Assembly (NCBI GenBank): GCA_958477305.1
Contig: CAUEFI010000016.1
Coordinates: 1 to 64,000, forward strand
Length of the DNA stretch: 64,000 bases
Source of the DNA: HGM12998 sp900756495
GTDB lineage: Bacteria > Bacillota > Clostridia > Oscillospirales > Oscillospiraceae
Reading direction: 5' to 3'
The position numbers and the translations under genes were made by a program. The stretch's first letter is position 1, and every line of letters starts with the position of its first letter. This document shows positions 25,295-33,341 of this stretch, in pieces. Below the pieces are notes generated by a model that saw only the letters and a program-made list of their open reading frames with translations, was not told the DNA's origin and searched no databases.

Positions 25295-25324
25295 ATTATA
25301 GCAGAATCCGCCGGCGAAATACAA
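25295..25324 (-). promoter_or_regulatory. glyA promoter
   Basis: Minus strand: -35 TTGTAT (25324-25319), 18-bp spacer, -10 TATAAT (25300-25295). No PurR box or riboswitch recognised in the ~60-nt leader. Confidence 0.7.
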
Positions 25325-25396
25325 TTGTCACCAATTGAAAAACGCTCTCGTTTTTTGGCGCATTCTATGTTATATTGTCCAATGAGGTGATTCAGT

Positions 25397-26041
25397 ATGA
25401 AAGACCCTGCGGCGGTGGCCGCCATCATCAGCGGTTTGAAGGCCCACTACCCCGACGCCCTGTGCTCTCTGGAGTACATCAAGGACTATGAGCTGCTCTT
25501 TTCCGTGCGGCTGGCCGCACAATGTACCGATGAGCGGGTCAACCAGGTAACGCCCGCCCTCTTTGCGCGCTATCCCACTCTGGAGAGCCTGGCTGAGGCC
25601 GACGTCCACGACATCGAGACTTATATCCACTCCACCGGCTTCTTCCGCGCCAAGGCCCGGGACATTGTGGCCGCCTCCCGGATGCTGCTGGACGAGTACG
25701 GCGGAAAGGTCCCGGACACTATGGAGGCCCTGCTGAAGCTCCCCGGCGTGGGCCGGAAGACCGCCAACCTGGTGCTGGGAGACATCTACAAGAAGCCCGG
25801 CGCCGTGGTGGCCGATACCCACTGTATCCGCATCTCCGGCCGGCTCGGACTCACGGACGGCACCAAAGATCCGGTCAAGGTAGAGCAGCAGCTCCGCCCC
25901 CAACTTCCTCCCGAGGAGTCCAACGACTTCTGCCACCGTCTGGTCCTCCACGGCAGGGCGGTCTGCATGGCGCGGAAACCCGACTGCGAGCGCTGCAATC
26001 TGCGACCCTGGTGTGATTTTTACGCCGGATCCCAGCCGTAA
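25397..26041 (+). CDS. nth: Endonuclease III
   Basis: 214-aa DNA glycosylase/AP lyase for oxidised pyrimidines. Helix-hairpin-helix with catalytic Lys: LPGVGRKTANLVLG; catalytic Asp in VADTHCIRISGRLGL. The [4Fe-4S] motif C-x6-C-x2-C-x5-C is exact (CMARKPDCERCNLRPWC). Start at 25397 follows AATGAGGTGA. A G/C hairpin with a T-run (about 26046-26093) follows. Confidence 0.97.
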   Translation: MKDPAAVAAIISGLKAHYPDALCSLEYIKDYELLFSVRLAAQCTDERVNQVTPALFARYPTLESLAEADVHDIETYIHSTGFFRAKARDIVAASRMLLDEYGGKVPDTMEALLKLPGVGRKTANLVLGDIYKKPGAVVADTHCIRISGRLGLTDGTKDPVKVEQQLRPQLPPEESNDFCHRLVLHGRAVCMARKPDCERCNLRPWCDFYAGSQP

Positions 26042-26045
26042 TTTG

Positions 26046-26093
26046 CAAAAAGGGTCTCAGCCTGCCTCTCGGGGCCCTGGGATCCTTTTTTGC
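26046..26093 (+). terminator. nth terminator
   Basis: Imperfect stem: AAAAAGGGTCTCAG pairs with CTGGGATCCTTTTT across a 20-nt loop, ending in TTTTTTG. Immediately after the nth stop. Confidence 0.6.
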
Positions 26094-26175
26094 CTTTTCT
26101 CCCGCATGATTCTGTAACAAAACCGGCGCTGCGGTGTTTCACGGACAGAGAGCGGCAGGAAAGGAGCGGTACGGC

Positions 26176-26664
26176 ATGGATACCCTGGAGTCCTTTTATC
26201 GGGCGCACTACCGGGTGGTATACCGCTACCTGCTCTCCCTGTGCGGGAATCGGTCTGTAGCAGAGGATCTCGCCTCCGAGACCTTTCTCCGGGCGATCCG
26301 GCACATCGAGCGCTATGACGGAACCTGCAAGCCCACCACCTGGCTGTGTCAGATTGGGAAAAACCTCTGGCTGAACGAGTGCAGGAGGCAGCGGCGGCTG
26401 GTCCCTCTGGAGGACGCCTTGGAGGCTGCGCTCCCCTCTCCTGAGGATGCCCTGGCCGGCCGGGAAGCCCTCCGCGCCGTCTTCGCCGCCGCCCAGACGC
26501 TGCCCACACTGCAGCGGCAGGTCTTCTTAATGCAGCTGGAGGGGCGGTCCCACCGGGAGATCGGCGCCGCCCTGGGCCGAAGCGAGACCTGGGCCCGGGT
26601 TACTTTTTTTCGCGTTAAGAGCCAGATACTGGAGCGTATGGAGGATTGGCATGGAACACTGTGA
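26176..26664 (+). CDS. ECF-type RNA polymerase sigma factor
   Basis: 162 aa from the ATG at 26176 (AAAGGAGCGG). Region 2: FYRAHYRVVYRYLLSLCGNRSVAEDLASETFLRAIRHI (read in parts) with the typical EDL-x2-ETFLR; region 4: LPTLQRQVFLMQLEGRSHREIGAALG. It overlaps the next gene, a zinc-finger anti-sigma factor, by 14 bp, so the two form a signal-response pair. Target promoters are unknown. Confidence 0.92.
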   Translation: MDTLESFYRAHYRVVYRYLLSLCGNRSVAEDLASETFLRAIRHIERYDGTCKPTTWLCQIGKNLWLNECRRQRRLVPLEDALEAALPSPEDALAGREALRAVFAAAQTLPTLQRQVFLMQLEGRSHREIGAALGRSETWARVTFFRVKSQILERMEDWHGTL

Positions 26665-27457
26665 TATTGTAAAGGATCTTCTTCCCCTCTGCGCCGACGG
26701 ACTGGCCAGTACAGAGAGCGAGGAACTGGTCCGGCGGCACACGGAGCGCTGTCCGGAGTGCCGCGCCCTGCTGGAGCGCATGCGCGCCCCTCTGACCGGG
26801 ACGCCGGAGCCGGACGGGGAGGCAGCGTGCCGAAAGGCTCTGCGGGCCCACAGGCGCAAAGAAAGCCGCGCCCTGCTCCTGGCGGCTCTTCTTGCCCTGG
26901 CCTGCGGAGCCGCCCTTTGTCTCTTCCTCCTGTGGAGCCGGGGAATCTTCTGTATCATAGACCGTCAGGTTTCTCCCGACGGCCAGGTTGTAACCACTGC
27001 ATACAGCCGGGACATCTCGGGGCCCTTTCCCGCCGCCGGCGGCTTCAGCGTACGCGACAGGGGGGTCTGGACTGGGACAACCATCTACCTGGACGCCTCC
27101 TTCGACGGCATGTGGTGGTCTCCCGACAGCCGCTATCTGGTGATCTCCATGGTGCGGGACGGCGGAATTTACCTGGAGATGCTGGACTATCAGAACAATG
27201 CGGGCAAAAATCTGGACGCCTATCTGGACATGGCCTTGTACGGCGATCCCCACTTCACAGGCGCTGACTTCGGGGGAGCGTCCGGTTCGGGCGTTGAATA
27301 CCGCTTTCTCCAGTGGAGCGAGGATGAGAGCATCATGCTGATCCATTACGATTACCAGGACCGCGCCGGCAATCCGCACACCGGCTACTTCTGGTATGAC
27401 TGCGCCTCCGCCTGTGTCTTTGGTGTTATGGCACTTGATGAAGCGCAGGCGGATTGA
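26651..27457 (+). CDS. Membrane anti-sigma factor with zf-HC2 domain
   Basis: 268 aa. The N-terminal domain MEHCDIVKDLLPLCADGLAS...HTERCPECRALLE carries the HxxxCxxC zinc motif of ZAS anti-sigma factors. One membrane helix at about 73-95 (LLLAALLALACGAALCLFLL). Residues 96-268 are an extracytoplasmic sensor domain of unknown fold, rich in aromatic residues (DGMWWSPDSRYLVIS). It should hold the sigma factor at 26176-26664 at the membrane until a cell-surface signal. The 14-bp overlap ties their expression. Confidence 0.85.
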   Translation: MEHCDIVKDLLPLCADGLASTESEELVRRHTERCPECRALLERMRAPLTGTPEPDGEAACRKALRAHRRKESRALLLAALLALACGAALCLFLLWSRGIFCIIDRQVSPDGQVVTTAYSRDISGPFPAAGGFSVRDRGVWTGTTIYLDASFDGMWWSPDSRYLVISMVRDGGIYLEMLDYQNNAGKNLDAYLDMALYGDPHFTGADFGGASGSGVEYRFLQWSEDESIMLIHYDYQDRAGNPHTGYFWYDCASACVFGVMALDEAQAD

Positions 27458-27465
27458 CAGCTCTG

Positions 27466-27520
27466 TCCTGAACGGGAAGGGGCCCACCGGCTTTGCCGGT
27501 GGGCCCCTTCCCGTTCAGGA
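27466..27520. terminator. Very strong bidirectional hairpin
   Basis: 26-bp perfect stem (27466-27491 with 27495-27520) and a 3-nt TTT loop; arms include GGGAAGGGGCCCACCGGC. It separates the convergent anti-sigma and coaX genes. There is no T-run, so it may act as an RNA-end barrier rather than a classic terminator. Confidence 0.75.
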
Positions 27521-27528
27521 TGCCTCCA

Positions 27529-28317
27529 TTACACCGTCTTCCGCGCCTTTTCCCGCTGGTAGATGAGGTGCAGGCCGTCCAGAATCAGGCGGCTGTCCAC
27601 AATGTCGATGAGCGGGGTATGGTCGGCCACCATCCGTGCCAGCCCCCCTGTGGCCACGACTTTAATGGTCTCCTCTGGGTAGCCCATTTCCGCCTTGGTC
27701 CGGCGGATCAGGTACTCAATGGAGCCGATATATCCCATCACCGCACCCGCTTGAATCTGACCCACGGCTGTACATCCCAGCACCGTATCGGGCACGGTGA
27801 GCTCCACATTGGGCAGCATGGCCGCCTTCTGGAACAGGGCCTCCACCGAGATGCGCACCCCGGCGGTGATGCAGCCGCCCAGATAGCTTCCCTCTGCGCT
27901 CAAGGCGTCCACAGTGGTGGCTGTGCCGAAATCCAGCACGATCAGAGGGGCTCCATATTTCTCAATGGCGGCAATATCGGCCACCGCCCGGTCAGGTCCC
28001 AGCCGCTCGTCTCCCGGCACACCGTAGGGGAGGCCAGGGTCTACGTTCCCATCGATTATCAGGGGCTCACGGCCGAAGTATTTGATCATAGCGCTGGAGA
28101 GGGAGTACATCACCTGGGGCACCACTGAAGCGATCACCACCGCCTCCACATCGCCTGTGTTCAGCCCAAAACGCCCGAAATAGGCGCAGGCCAACAGGCC
28201 GATTTCATCCGAGGTGCGTATGGCGTCGGTCTTGAGGCGAAAGGTACCGGCCAGCTCCTCCCCCTTGAAAATTCCAAATACCATATTGGTATTGCCCACA
28301 TCAATCGCAATCAGCAT
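27529..28317 (-). CDS. coaX: Type III pantothenate kinase
   Basis: 262 aa from the ATG at 28317 (AAGGAGGAAG upstream). First step of coenzyme A synthesis. ASKHA-fold motifs: MLIAIDVGNTNMVFGIF, the catalytic region GPDRAVADIAA, VLDFGTATTVDA, and GGCITAGVRISVEAL. All expected motifs are there. It follows the phosphodiesterase gene by 22 bp in one operon. Confidence 0.95.
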   Translation of the reverse strand: MLIAIDVGNTNMVFGIFKGEELAGTFRLKTDAIRTSDEIGLLACAYFGRFGLNTGDVEAVVIASVVPQVMYSLSSAMIKYFGREPLIIDGNVDPGLPYGVPGDERLGPDRAVADIAAIEKYGAPLIVLDFGTATTVDALSAEGSYLGGCITAGVRISVEALFQKAAMLPNVELTVPDTVLGCTAVGQIQAGAVMGYIGSIEYLIRRTKAEMGYPEETIKVVATGGLARMVADHTPLIDIVDSRLILDGLHLIYQREKARKTV

Positions 28318-28339
28318 AACGGCTTCCTCCTTCGTCCTT

Positions 28340-28810
28340 TCAAGACACGGGGGAGAGGGCGCACTCCGTGCGGTCTCCATCCAGCAAAATCACCCCATAG
28401 CTGGGCCGAAACGGGTCCCGTACGCTCCCTGGATTCAGAATCCACAGGGCCCCGTCCCTCTGGCAGAGGGCCTCATGGGTGTGTCCGAAGAGCAGAATAT
28501 CGGCCTGCGCCTCGCGGGCGGCAAGCGCTGCCGCCAGCAGCCCCCGCTTGACCTGATAGCGGTGGCCATGGACCATAAAGATGGTCCGTCCCCACAGCGT
28601 CAGCCGCCGCTCCTCAGGTGCGCCGCAACCCCAGGAATCACAGTTGCCCGCCACACATGCCACGGGAAGCTGGGGAAACCGTGCGGCAATCTCCTGCGCA
28701 TCGCGGTACCCGTCCCCCAGGTGAAGCACCTGATCGGGCCGCTCCAATCCTATCATTTTTTCCATGTTGGCCGTATTTCCGTGGGAATCGGAAAAAACCA
28801 GCACCTTCAT
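28340..28810 (-). CDS. Metallophosphoesterase, YfcE/MJ0936 family
   Basis: 156 aa. Calcineurin-like motifs in order: FSDSHGN, HLGDGYRDAQ, GNCDSWG, VHGHRY and LFGHTHEA, giving a two-metal site. Ends in GSVRDPFRPSYGVILLDGD as in YfcE phosphodiesterases. Start at 28810 with GAAGGTG. First gene of the coaX operon; physiological substrate unknown. Confidence 0.92.
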   Translation of the reverse strand: MKVLVFSDSHGNTANMEKMIGLERPDQVLHLGDGYRDAQEIAARFPQLPVACVAGNCDSWGCGAPEERRLTLWGRTIFMVHGHRYQVKRGLLAAALAAREAQADILLFGHTHEALCQRDGALWILNPGSVRDPFRPSYGVILLDGDRTECALSPVS

Positions 28811-28882
28811 GACGCACACCTTCTCTGTCCCCGCACATATAATAGTTTGACCGTCATTATAATGGATGGAGGGAGTTTTCCT

Positions 28883-29164
28883 ATGGCGAAGCCGCAGTCT
28901 AACCTGGACGAACTGATGAAGGATCCCAAGGCAGCCGGGCTGCTCAAAAACAAAGACCTGCTGAAAAACATCCTCAGCTCCCCCGACACCAAGCGTCTGA
29001 TGAATCTCCTCAACCAGAACGCAGGCGGGGGGCTCCAATCGGCGGCGGCCGCCGCCGCCAAAGGGGATCCCAGCCAGCTCACCGGGCTGCTCAATCAGGT
29101 GATGCAGAGCAAGGAGGGGGCCCAGGTAGTGGGGCGTCTCACCGACACTCTGCCCAAAAAGTAA
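28883..29164 (+). CDS. Unknown 93-aa protein, first of a three-gene set
   Basis: ATG at 28883 after GGAGGGAG. The product is mostly helical and rich in Leu, Asn and Lys (LDELMKDPKAAGLLKNKDLL, then LMNLLNQNAGG) with an Ala run. No signal, membrane helix or catalytic motif. The preceding 72-bp gap is AT-rich with two TATAAT hexamers, divergent from the phosphoesterase. It starts a unit with the 160-aa and 104-aa genes; I do not recognise the family. Confidence 0.75.
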   Translation: MAKPQSNLDELMKDPKAAGLLKNKDLLKNILSSPDTKRLMNLLNQNAGGGLQSAAAAAAKGDPSQLTGLLNQVMQSKEGAQVVGRLTDTLPKK

Positions 29165-29191
29165 GCGTCCCCGGGAAGGAGGCCCGCGCCC

Positions 29192-29674
29192 ATGGCTGAG
29201 TTTGAGGAAAAGCTGAATACGCTGCTTGGCGATCCGGAGGCCATGGGTCAGATCCTCTCTATCGCCAAAGCTCTGACCGGCGAGGGGGAGAAAGCTCCGG
29301 AATCCCAGGGACCTCCTCCGCCCCCCGCAGAAGAGGGCGGCAGCTCCCCCGCCGGGCCCGCCGCCCCGGCTCAGACCGATTGGAGCGGCCTACTGGGCCT
29401 CTTGGGCGGACTGACCGGAGGCGGAGAGGGAACGGAGAGTCCGCTCTCCGCCCTGGGAAATCTGGACCCCAGGCTCATCCAGACCGCTGTCACCCTCTTT
29501 GGCGAATACAGCGCTACCGACGATCGAAAGGTGGCCCTTCTCCGCGCGCTGAAGCCCTTCCTCAAGGAAGAGCGCTATGCCAAGGTAGATAAGGCCATTC
29601 AAATCGCCAAGCTGTCCCGTGTCATTCGGGTGGCTTTCCAGCTCTTCAAGGAAAGGGGCGAGGGGGATGTATAA
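29192..29674 (+). CDS. Unknown 160-aa protein with Pro/Gly-rich linker
   Basis: ATG at 29192 after GGAAGGAGG. Helical N-terminus (MAEFEEKLNTLLGDPEAMGQ), a low-complexity Pro/Ala/Gly region (~30-65), a GLLGGLTGGG patch, and a helical basic C-terminus (LKPFLKEERYAKVDKAIQIA). The NLLNQ/TLLGDPE-type repeats recall the 93-aa neighbour, so the two may be distant paralogs. Ends 8 bp inside the next gene. Family not recognised. Confidence 0.75.
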   Translation: MAEFEEKLNTLLGDPEAMGQILSIAKALTGEGEKAPESQGPPPPPAEEGGSSPAGPAAPAQTDWSGLLGLLGGLTGGGEGTESPLSALGNLDPRLIQTAVTLFGEYSATDDRKVALLRALKPFLKEERYAKVDKAIQIAKLSRVIRVAFQLFKERGEGDV

Positions 29675-29981
29675 CCGCTATATCCCGTCGGGGACCTCCT
29701 ATACCCGCATCCTTGAAGAGGATGCGGCTCCCTTCCGCCCATCGGAGCGGGAGCCCGGTCCGCCGCCCCGGGAGCCGCAGGGCGAACCGCTTCAGCCGGA
29801 ACCGGAGTCCGCAGAAAAGAAGAAGGGCGGCCTGGCCGGACTGCTCAAGGGGCTCAAGCTGGACGGCCTGGATACCGGTGATATCCTGCTTCTGCTCATC
29901 CTCCTGTTCCTTTTCCTGGAGGGGGACGACATGGAGCTTATCATCACACTGGGCCTGCTCCTGCTGCTGGGGCTGGATTAG
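29667..29981 (+). CDS. Unknown 104-aa tail-anchored protein
   Basis: ATG at 29667 within the end of the previous gene, with GGCGAGGGGG upstream. N-terminal half is Pro/Glu-rich; KKKGGLAGLLKGLKLDGLD precedes two short, very Leu-rich helices at the C-terminus (ILLLLILLFLFLEG and LIITLGLLLLLG), implying membrane anchoring with an outside or inside hairpin. The TAG stop coincides with the left boundary of a MITE copy. Function unknown; probably the membrane partner of the two preceding proteins. Confidence 0.75.
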   Translation: MYNRYIPSGTSYTRILEEDAAPFRPSEREPGPPPREPQGEPLQPEPESAEKKKGGLAGLLKGLKLDGLDTGDILLLLILLFLFLEGDDMELIITLGLLLLLGLD

Positions 29982-30143
29982 GCCTTGTATGAAAAAAGTC
30001 AAAACGCCCAAACGGCGGATCATTTTCTGCCATACAGCGTAAAAAATTCTTGAAATACACAACGTATTCCTGCGAATTTTTGCCTTGTCTGGCGGAAAAA
30101 TCTCTCGCCGTTGGACATTCCGCCATTTTTCAAACAAGGCCTA
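29979..30143 (+). mobile_element. MITE copy A (165 bp)
   Basis: Begins TAGGCCTTGTATGAA and ends TTCAAACAAGGCCTA. TA flanks both ends as an apparent target duplication. The whole element reads as an imperfect palindrome: the two halves match over their length with gaps. Near-identical copies are at 41861-42021 (same direction) and 44514-44678 (opposite). No transposase is encoded, so it is non-autonomous, and TA targeting points to an IS630/mariner-type enzyme in trans (inference). Confidence 0.88.
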
Positions 30144-30156
30144 GGCCCTGCATTCC

Positions 30157-30205
30157 CGCCTGCCCGACCGCCCTTTCAGCAGTGCTCCGGGCGGTTGGGC
30201 AGGCG
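30157..30205. terminator. Hairpin between MITE A and the 259-aa gene
   Basis: 17-bp arms CGCCTGCCCGACCGCCC (30157-30173) and GGGCGGTTGGGCAGGCG (30189-30205) with one mismatch. It lies 20 bp past the minus-strand stop at 30226 and also serves the plus-strand trio, though T-runs are absent. Confidence 0.55.
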
Positions 30206-30225
30206 AAAAAGCGGCGCGTGGTTAT

Positions 30226-31005
30226 TTATTGGACAACGGTGTGCAGCACCGTTCCATCGGGCAGCTCGTAGCGGGTATCCGGCGGGACGGGCCGTTCTAC
30301 GGTATAAGCGCTCATGGATGAGAGCAGCGTCTCTCCCTCCAGCGTTTCGGCGGACACCAGAAGGCCGCTCTCCACAGAGATCCAGTAGCGATCCCGGTAG
30401 CCCAGCTCGTTCTCGGCCACCTCCACATAGACGCAGGACAGGCCCCCCCGCTCCTCATACCCGGCGGCGGTAATGGTCTTCTTATCCAAATCCAGTACAT
30501 CCTCATAGGTAGGAATCCGCTGTCCCTCCAGATCGGCCGATCGCTCGTCGGCCGGAGCGGAGGCCGCCTCCTGGTCTCCGTCGTACCACCACCAAACCGT
30601 CTCACCGCCCACAATCGAGGTGCGCACCGTCCCGCTGCTCCAGACAGCCTCCGTCCGGGTCCAGCCGTAGTCCACCCAGACTCTGGCGGTGGTCACGCCG
30701 CTTCCTCCCTCCCAGAAGTCCTCCAGAGTGACCTCCCGGTAATAGCTGTCCGGCCGGGTTAAGGTGGCTATTACGTTCTGCACGGTATCCGGGGTCACCT
30801 CCACCCGCACCAGCCCGGTGCCATCTGCGTTCTCTCCCGGCCCTTCTCCCGGCCCGTTGGCCCCGGACAGGGTGGGCAGAACAATGGGGTCCAGATCGGT
30901 GGAGAACAGGTTCAGTCCAAAGCTGGCCAGCACCGCAACCCCGATCACGGCAGCGATGAGGACCACCAGAATATTGCGCTTGTTGTTCTCCACAGGACGC
31001 TTCAC
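30226..31005 (-). CDS. Membrane-anchored protein of unknown function
   Basis: 259 aa. Basic N-terminus then one membrane helix (ILVVLIAAVIGVAVLASFGL), a Gly/Pro linker and an exported domain (~70-259) with many aromatic and acidic residues (TETVWWWYDGDQEA, GYRDRYWISVESGLLVSAE). The layout, a sheet-like sequence with LolA/RseB flavour (a surface that reads lipid or sugar), is only a faint resemblance. It is 36 bp after wecB on the same strand, so it may belong to cell-envelope functions. Confidence 0.75.
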   Translation of the reverse strand: MKRPVENNKRNILVVLIAAVIGVAVLASFGLNLFSTDLDPIVLPTLSGANGPGEGPGENADGTGLVRVEVTPDTVQNVIATLTRPDSYYREVTLEDFWEGGSGVTTARVWVDYGWTRTEAVWSSGTVRTSIVGGETVWWWYDGDQEAASAPADERSADLEGQRIPTYEDVLDLDKKTITAAGYEERGGLSCVYVEVAENELGYRDRYWISVESGLLVSAETLEGETLLSSMSAYTVERPVPPDTRYELPDGTVLHTVVQ

Positions 31006-31041
31006 CTCCAGGCGGCCGCCCGCCGCCCCACTCCGAACTCG

Positions 31042-32187
31042 CTACGCCCCGAAGGGCTCCGGCGGCTGTGCTCTCATATCAAACTTCCACTCGATGGCGT
31101 CCACAATCCGGCGGCAGGCGCAGCCGTCCCCATAGGGGTTGACAGCGCGGGCCATTTCCGCATAGGCCGCCGGATGCTCCAGCAGTTCGGCGCCCATACG
31201 GAATACCGCCTCCTCCTCTGTTCCAGCAATCCTGACCGTGCCCGCAGTCACCGCCTCAGGCCGCTCAGTCTCCCGGCGCAGGACAAGCACAGGCTTGCCC
31301 AGGGCGGGCGCCTCCTCCTGGAGCCCGCCCGAGTCGGTCATCACAAACGAGCAGCGGGCCATGAGGTTGTGCATCTCCTCCACATCCAGCGGATCGATCA
31401 GGTGAATGCGCGGATGCCCGGACAGATACTGGCTCGCCGCCTCCCGCACCACGGGTGAGAGATGGACCGGGTACACCAGCTCGGCCTCGGAGTGGGTCTC
31501 CACCAGCCGGCGCAGGGCGTTCATAATCTGGACCATCGGCGCGCCGTAGTTCTCCCTCCGGTGGCAGGTAACCAGAATCACTTTTTTCCCATCATAATCC
31601 AGCTCGTTCAGGAGGGGCAGGGAAAAGCAAAAGTTTTCGGTCACCGTAGTCTTCAGCGCGTCGATCACCGTGTTGCCTGTCACGAAAACTCCCTCGGTGA
31701 TCCCTTCTGCCGCAAGGTTCCTGCGGTTGAGCTCCGTTGGGCAGAAGTGGAGCGCGGCAATATCGCTCACCAGCGTGCGGTTGATCTCCTCCGGGAAGGG
31801 AGAGTACTTGTCCCAGGTCCGCAGCCCGGCCTCCACATGTCCCACGGGAATCTGCTGGTAAAAGGCGGCCAGCGCCCCGGAAAAGGTGGTGGAGGTATCC
31901 CCGTGGACCAGCACCAAGTCGGGCCGCGCCTTCTGCAGCACGTCCTCCATGCCCAGCAGGCACTTGGTCGTAATGGTGGACAGGGTCTGGCGTGGCTCCA
32001 TGATATTCAGATCAAAATCAGGCGTGATGCCAAAGATGGAGAGTACAGAATCCAGCATTTCTCTGTGCTGGGCGGTGACGCAGCACAAACTCTCCACGCC
32101 GCTTCGACCCTCCAGTTCCCTGACCAGAGGAGCCATTTTGATGGCCTCCGGACGGGTTCCGAAAATGGTCATGACACGGATACTCAC
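31042..32187 (-). CDS. wecB: UDP-N-acetylglucosamine 2-epimerase (non-hydrolysing)
   Basis: 381 aa; makes UDP-ManNAc for wall teichoic acid or capsule. Motifs: FGTRPEAIKMAPL at the start, LVHGDTSTTFSGALAAFYQ, GHVEAGLRTWDKYSPFPEE, the TDSGGLQEEAPALGKPVLVLR C-terminal nucleotide site (shown in part). GTG start overlaps the tagO stop by 4 bp, with GGGGAGG upstream. Confidence 0.96.
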   Translation of the reverse strand: MSIRVMTIFGTRPEAIKMAPLVRELEGRSGVESLCCVTAQHREMLDSVLSIFGITPDFDLNIMEPRQTLSTITTKCLLGMEDVLQKARPDLVLVHGDTSTTFSGALAAFYQQIPVGHVEAGLRTWDKYSPFPEEINRTLVSDIAALHFCPTELNRRNLAAEGITEGVFVTGNTVIDALKTTVTENFCFSLPLLNELDYDGKKVILVTCHRRENYGAPMVQIMNALRRLVETHSEAELVYPVHLSPVVREAASQYLSGHPRIHLIDPLDVEEMHNLMARCSFVMTDSGGLQEEAPALGKPVLVLRRETERPEAVTAGTVRIAGTEEEAVFRMGAELLEHPAAYAEMARAVNPYGDGCACRRIVDAIEWKFDMRAQPPEPFGA

Positions 32188-33305
32188 GGCTTTTCCTCCC
32201 CTTCTCCGCCCTTCTCCCCGGGCTCGTCCTCCGGCGCTTCGCCGCTTCGTTTTCCATTCCGGCGCCCGGTGTTGCCGGTGTAGATCAGGGCGGCCAGCGC
32301 CCCGGCGAAGCAGAGGGCCAGCAGCAGGATCATCGCCTTGATGGGGCCGCTGGTGGTGAGCACCACGGCGGACAGGCCCAGAATCGCGCTGATGACATAG
32401 AGCACGGCCACCGCCTGCTTCTGATTAAAGCCCATGTCAATGAGCCGGTGGTGGACGTGGCTGCGGTCGGCCTGCATGGGGCTCTGTCCGTGGGCAATGC
32501 GGCGGATAAACGCAAAGCAGGTGTCGAAAATCGGCAGGCCCAGCATAAGAAAAGGTACTGCAAAGGAGATGATGGTATAGAATTTAAAGAGTCCCTGAAT
32601 GGAAACCACCGCCAGAATATAGCCCAGGAAGGTGGATCCGGTGTCCCCCATAAATATTTTGGCCGGATTCAGGTTGTAGGGCAGAAATCCCAGGCATCCC
32701 CCGGCCAGGGCCGCCATCAGGATGGCCACCGGCGCGTCGGCCACCAGGAGTGAAATGACCAGCAGCGTCATGGAGCTGATGGTGGACACGCCGCACGCAA
32801 GGCCATCCAGTCCGTCAATGAGGTTGACGGCGTTGGTGATGGCCACAATCCAGATGACGGTGGCCGGAATGGACAGCCAGCCCAGATTCCAATAGGGGTC
32901 GGCGGAGAAGATATTGGGGTTGGAGAATGTCTGAATCACATTACCGGAAAAGGCGGCCACCAGGGCTGCCACAATCTGTACCACCAGCTTAAGCTTGGCA
33001 GACAGGGCGTAGATATCGTCAAAAATCCCCAGTACCACAATGATGACCGCGCCTAACAGCATACCCCGAATCTGGCCGGTCAGCTCCACAAACAGCAGCA
33101 CGGAGAGCAAAAACCCCAGGAAAATTGCCAAGCCTCCCATCCGCGGAATGGGGTGATTATGCATCCGGCGGGCGTCCTTGGGCACATCCACCGCCCCCAC
33201 TCGCTGGGCCAGAGATTTTACCACCGGCGTAGCCACAAGGGCCACCAGGAAAGCCGCAACTAGGGCCGCCGCCACAATGCCGATGAGCTGCAATTCTATT
33301 TTCAT
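32184..33305 (-). CDS. tagO: Undecaprenyl-phosphate N-acetylglucosaminyl-1-phosphate transferase
   Basis: 373 aa, ten or more membrane helices, MraY/WecA family. RRMHNHPIPRMGGLAIFLGF, the DDIYALSAKLKL cluster with catalytic Asp residues, NAVNLIDGLDGLACGVS and MGDTGSTFLGY are present, and the late cytoplasmic HVHHRLIDMGF motif. It starts lipid-linked wall polymer synthesis; co-translated with wecB, giving a teichoic-acid/capsule priming pair. The C-terminal tail (~15 charged residues) is family-variable. Confidence 0.93.
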   Translation of the reverse strand: MKIELQLIGIVAAALVAAFLVALVATPVVKSLAQRVGAVDVPKDARRMHNHPIPRMGGLAIFLGFLLSVLLFVELTGQIRGMLLGAVIIVVLGIFDDIYALSAKLKLVVQIVAALVAAFSGNVIQTFSNPNIFSADPYWNLGWLSIPATVIWIVAITNAVNLIDGLDGLACGVSTISSMTLLVISLLVADAPVAILMAALAGGCLGFLPYNLNPAKIFMGDTGSTFLGYILAVVSIQGLFKFYTIISFAVPFLMLGLPIFDTCFAFIRRIAHGQSPMQADRSHVHHRLIDMGFNQKQAVAVLYVISAILGLSAVVLTTSGPIKAMILLLALCFAGALAALIYTGNTGRRNGKRSGEAPEDEPGEKGGEGEEKP

Positions 33306-33341
33306 TGGTGTGAAACGCTCCTTTTATCGGTACAGGCGGTG

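Noticed and set aside
29991..30042. Short frame MKKVKTPKRR.. seen in all three MITE copies
   Set aside because: Only 17 codons, no ribosome site and appears because the DNA is repeated; not taken as a peptide gene.
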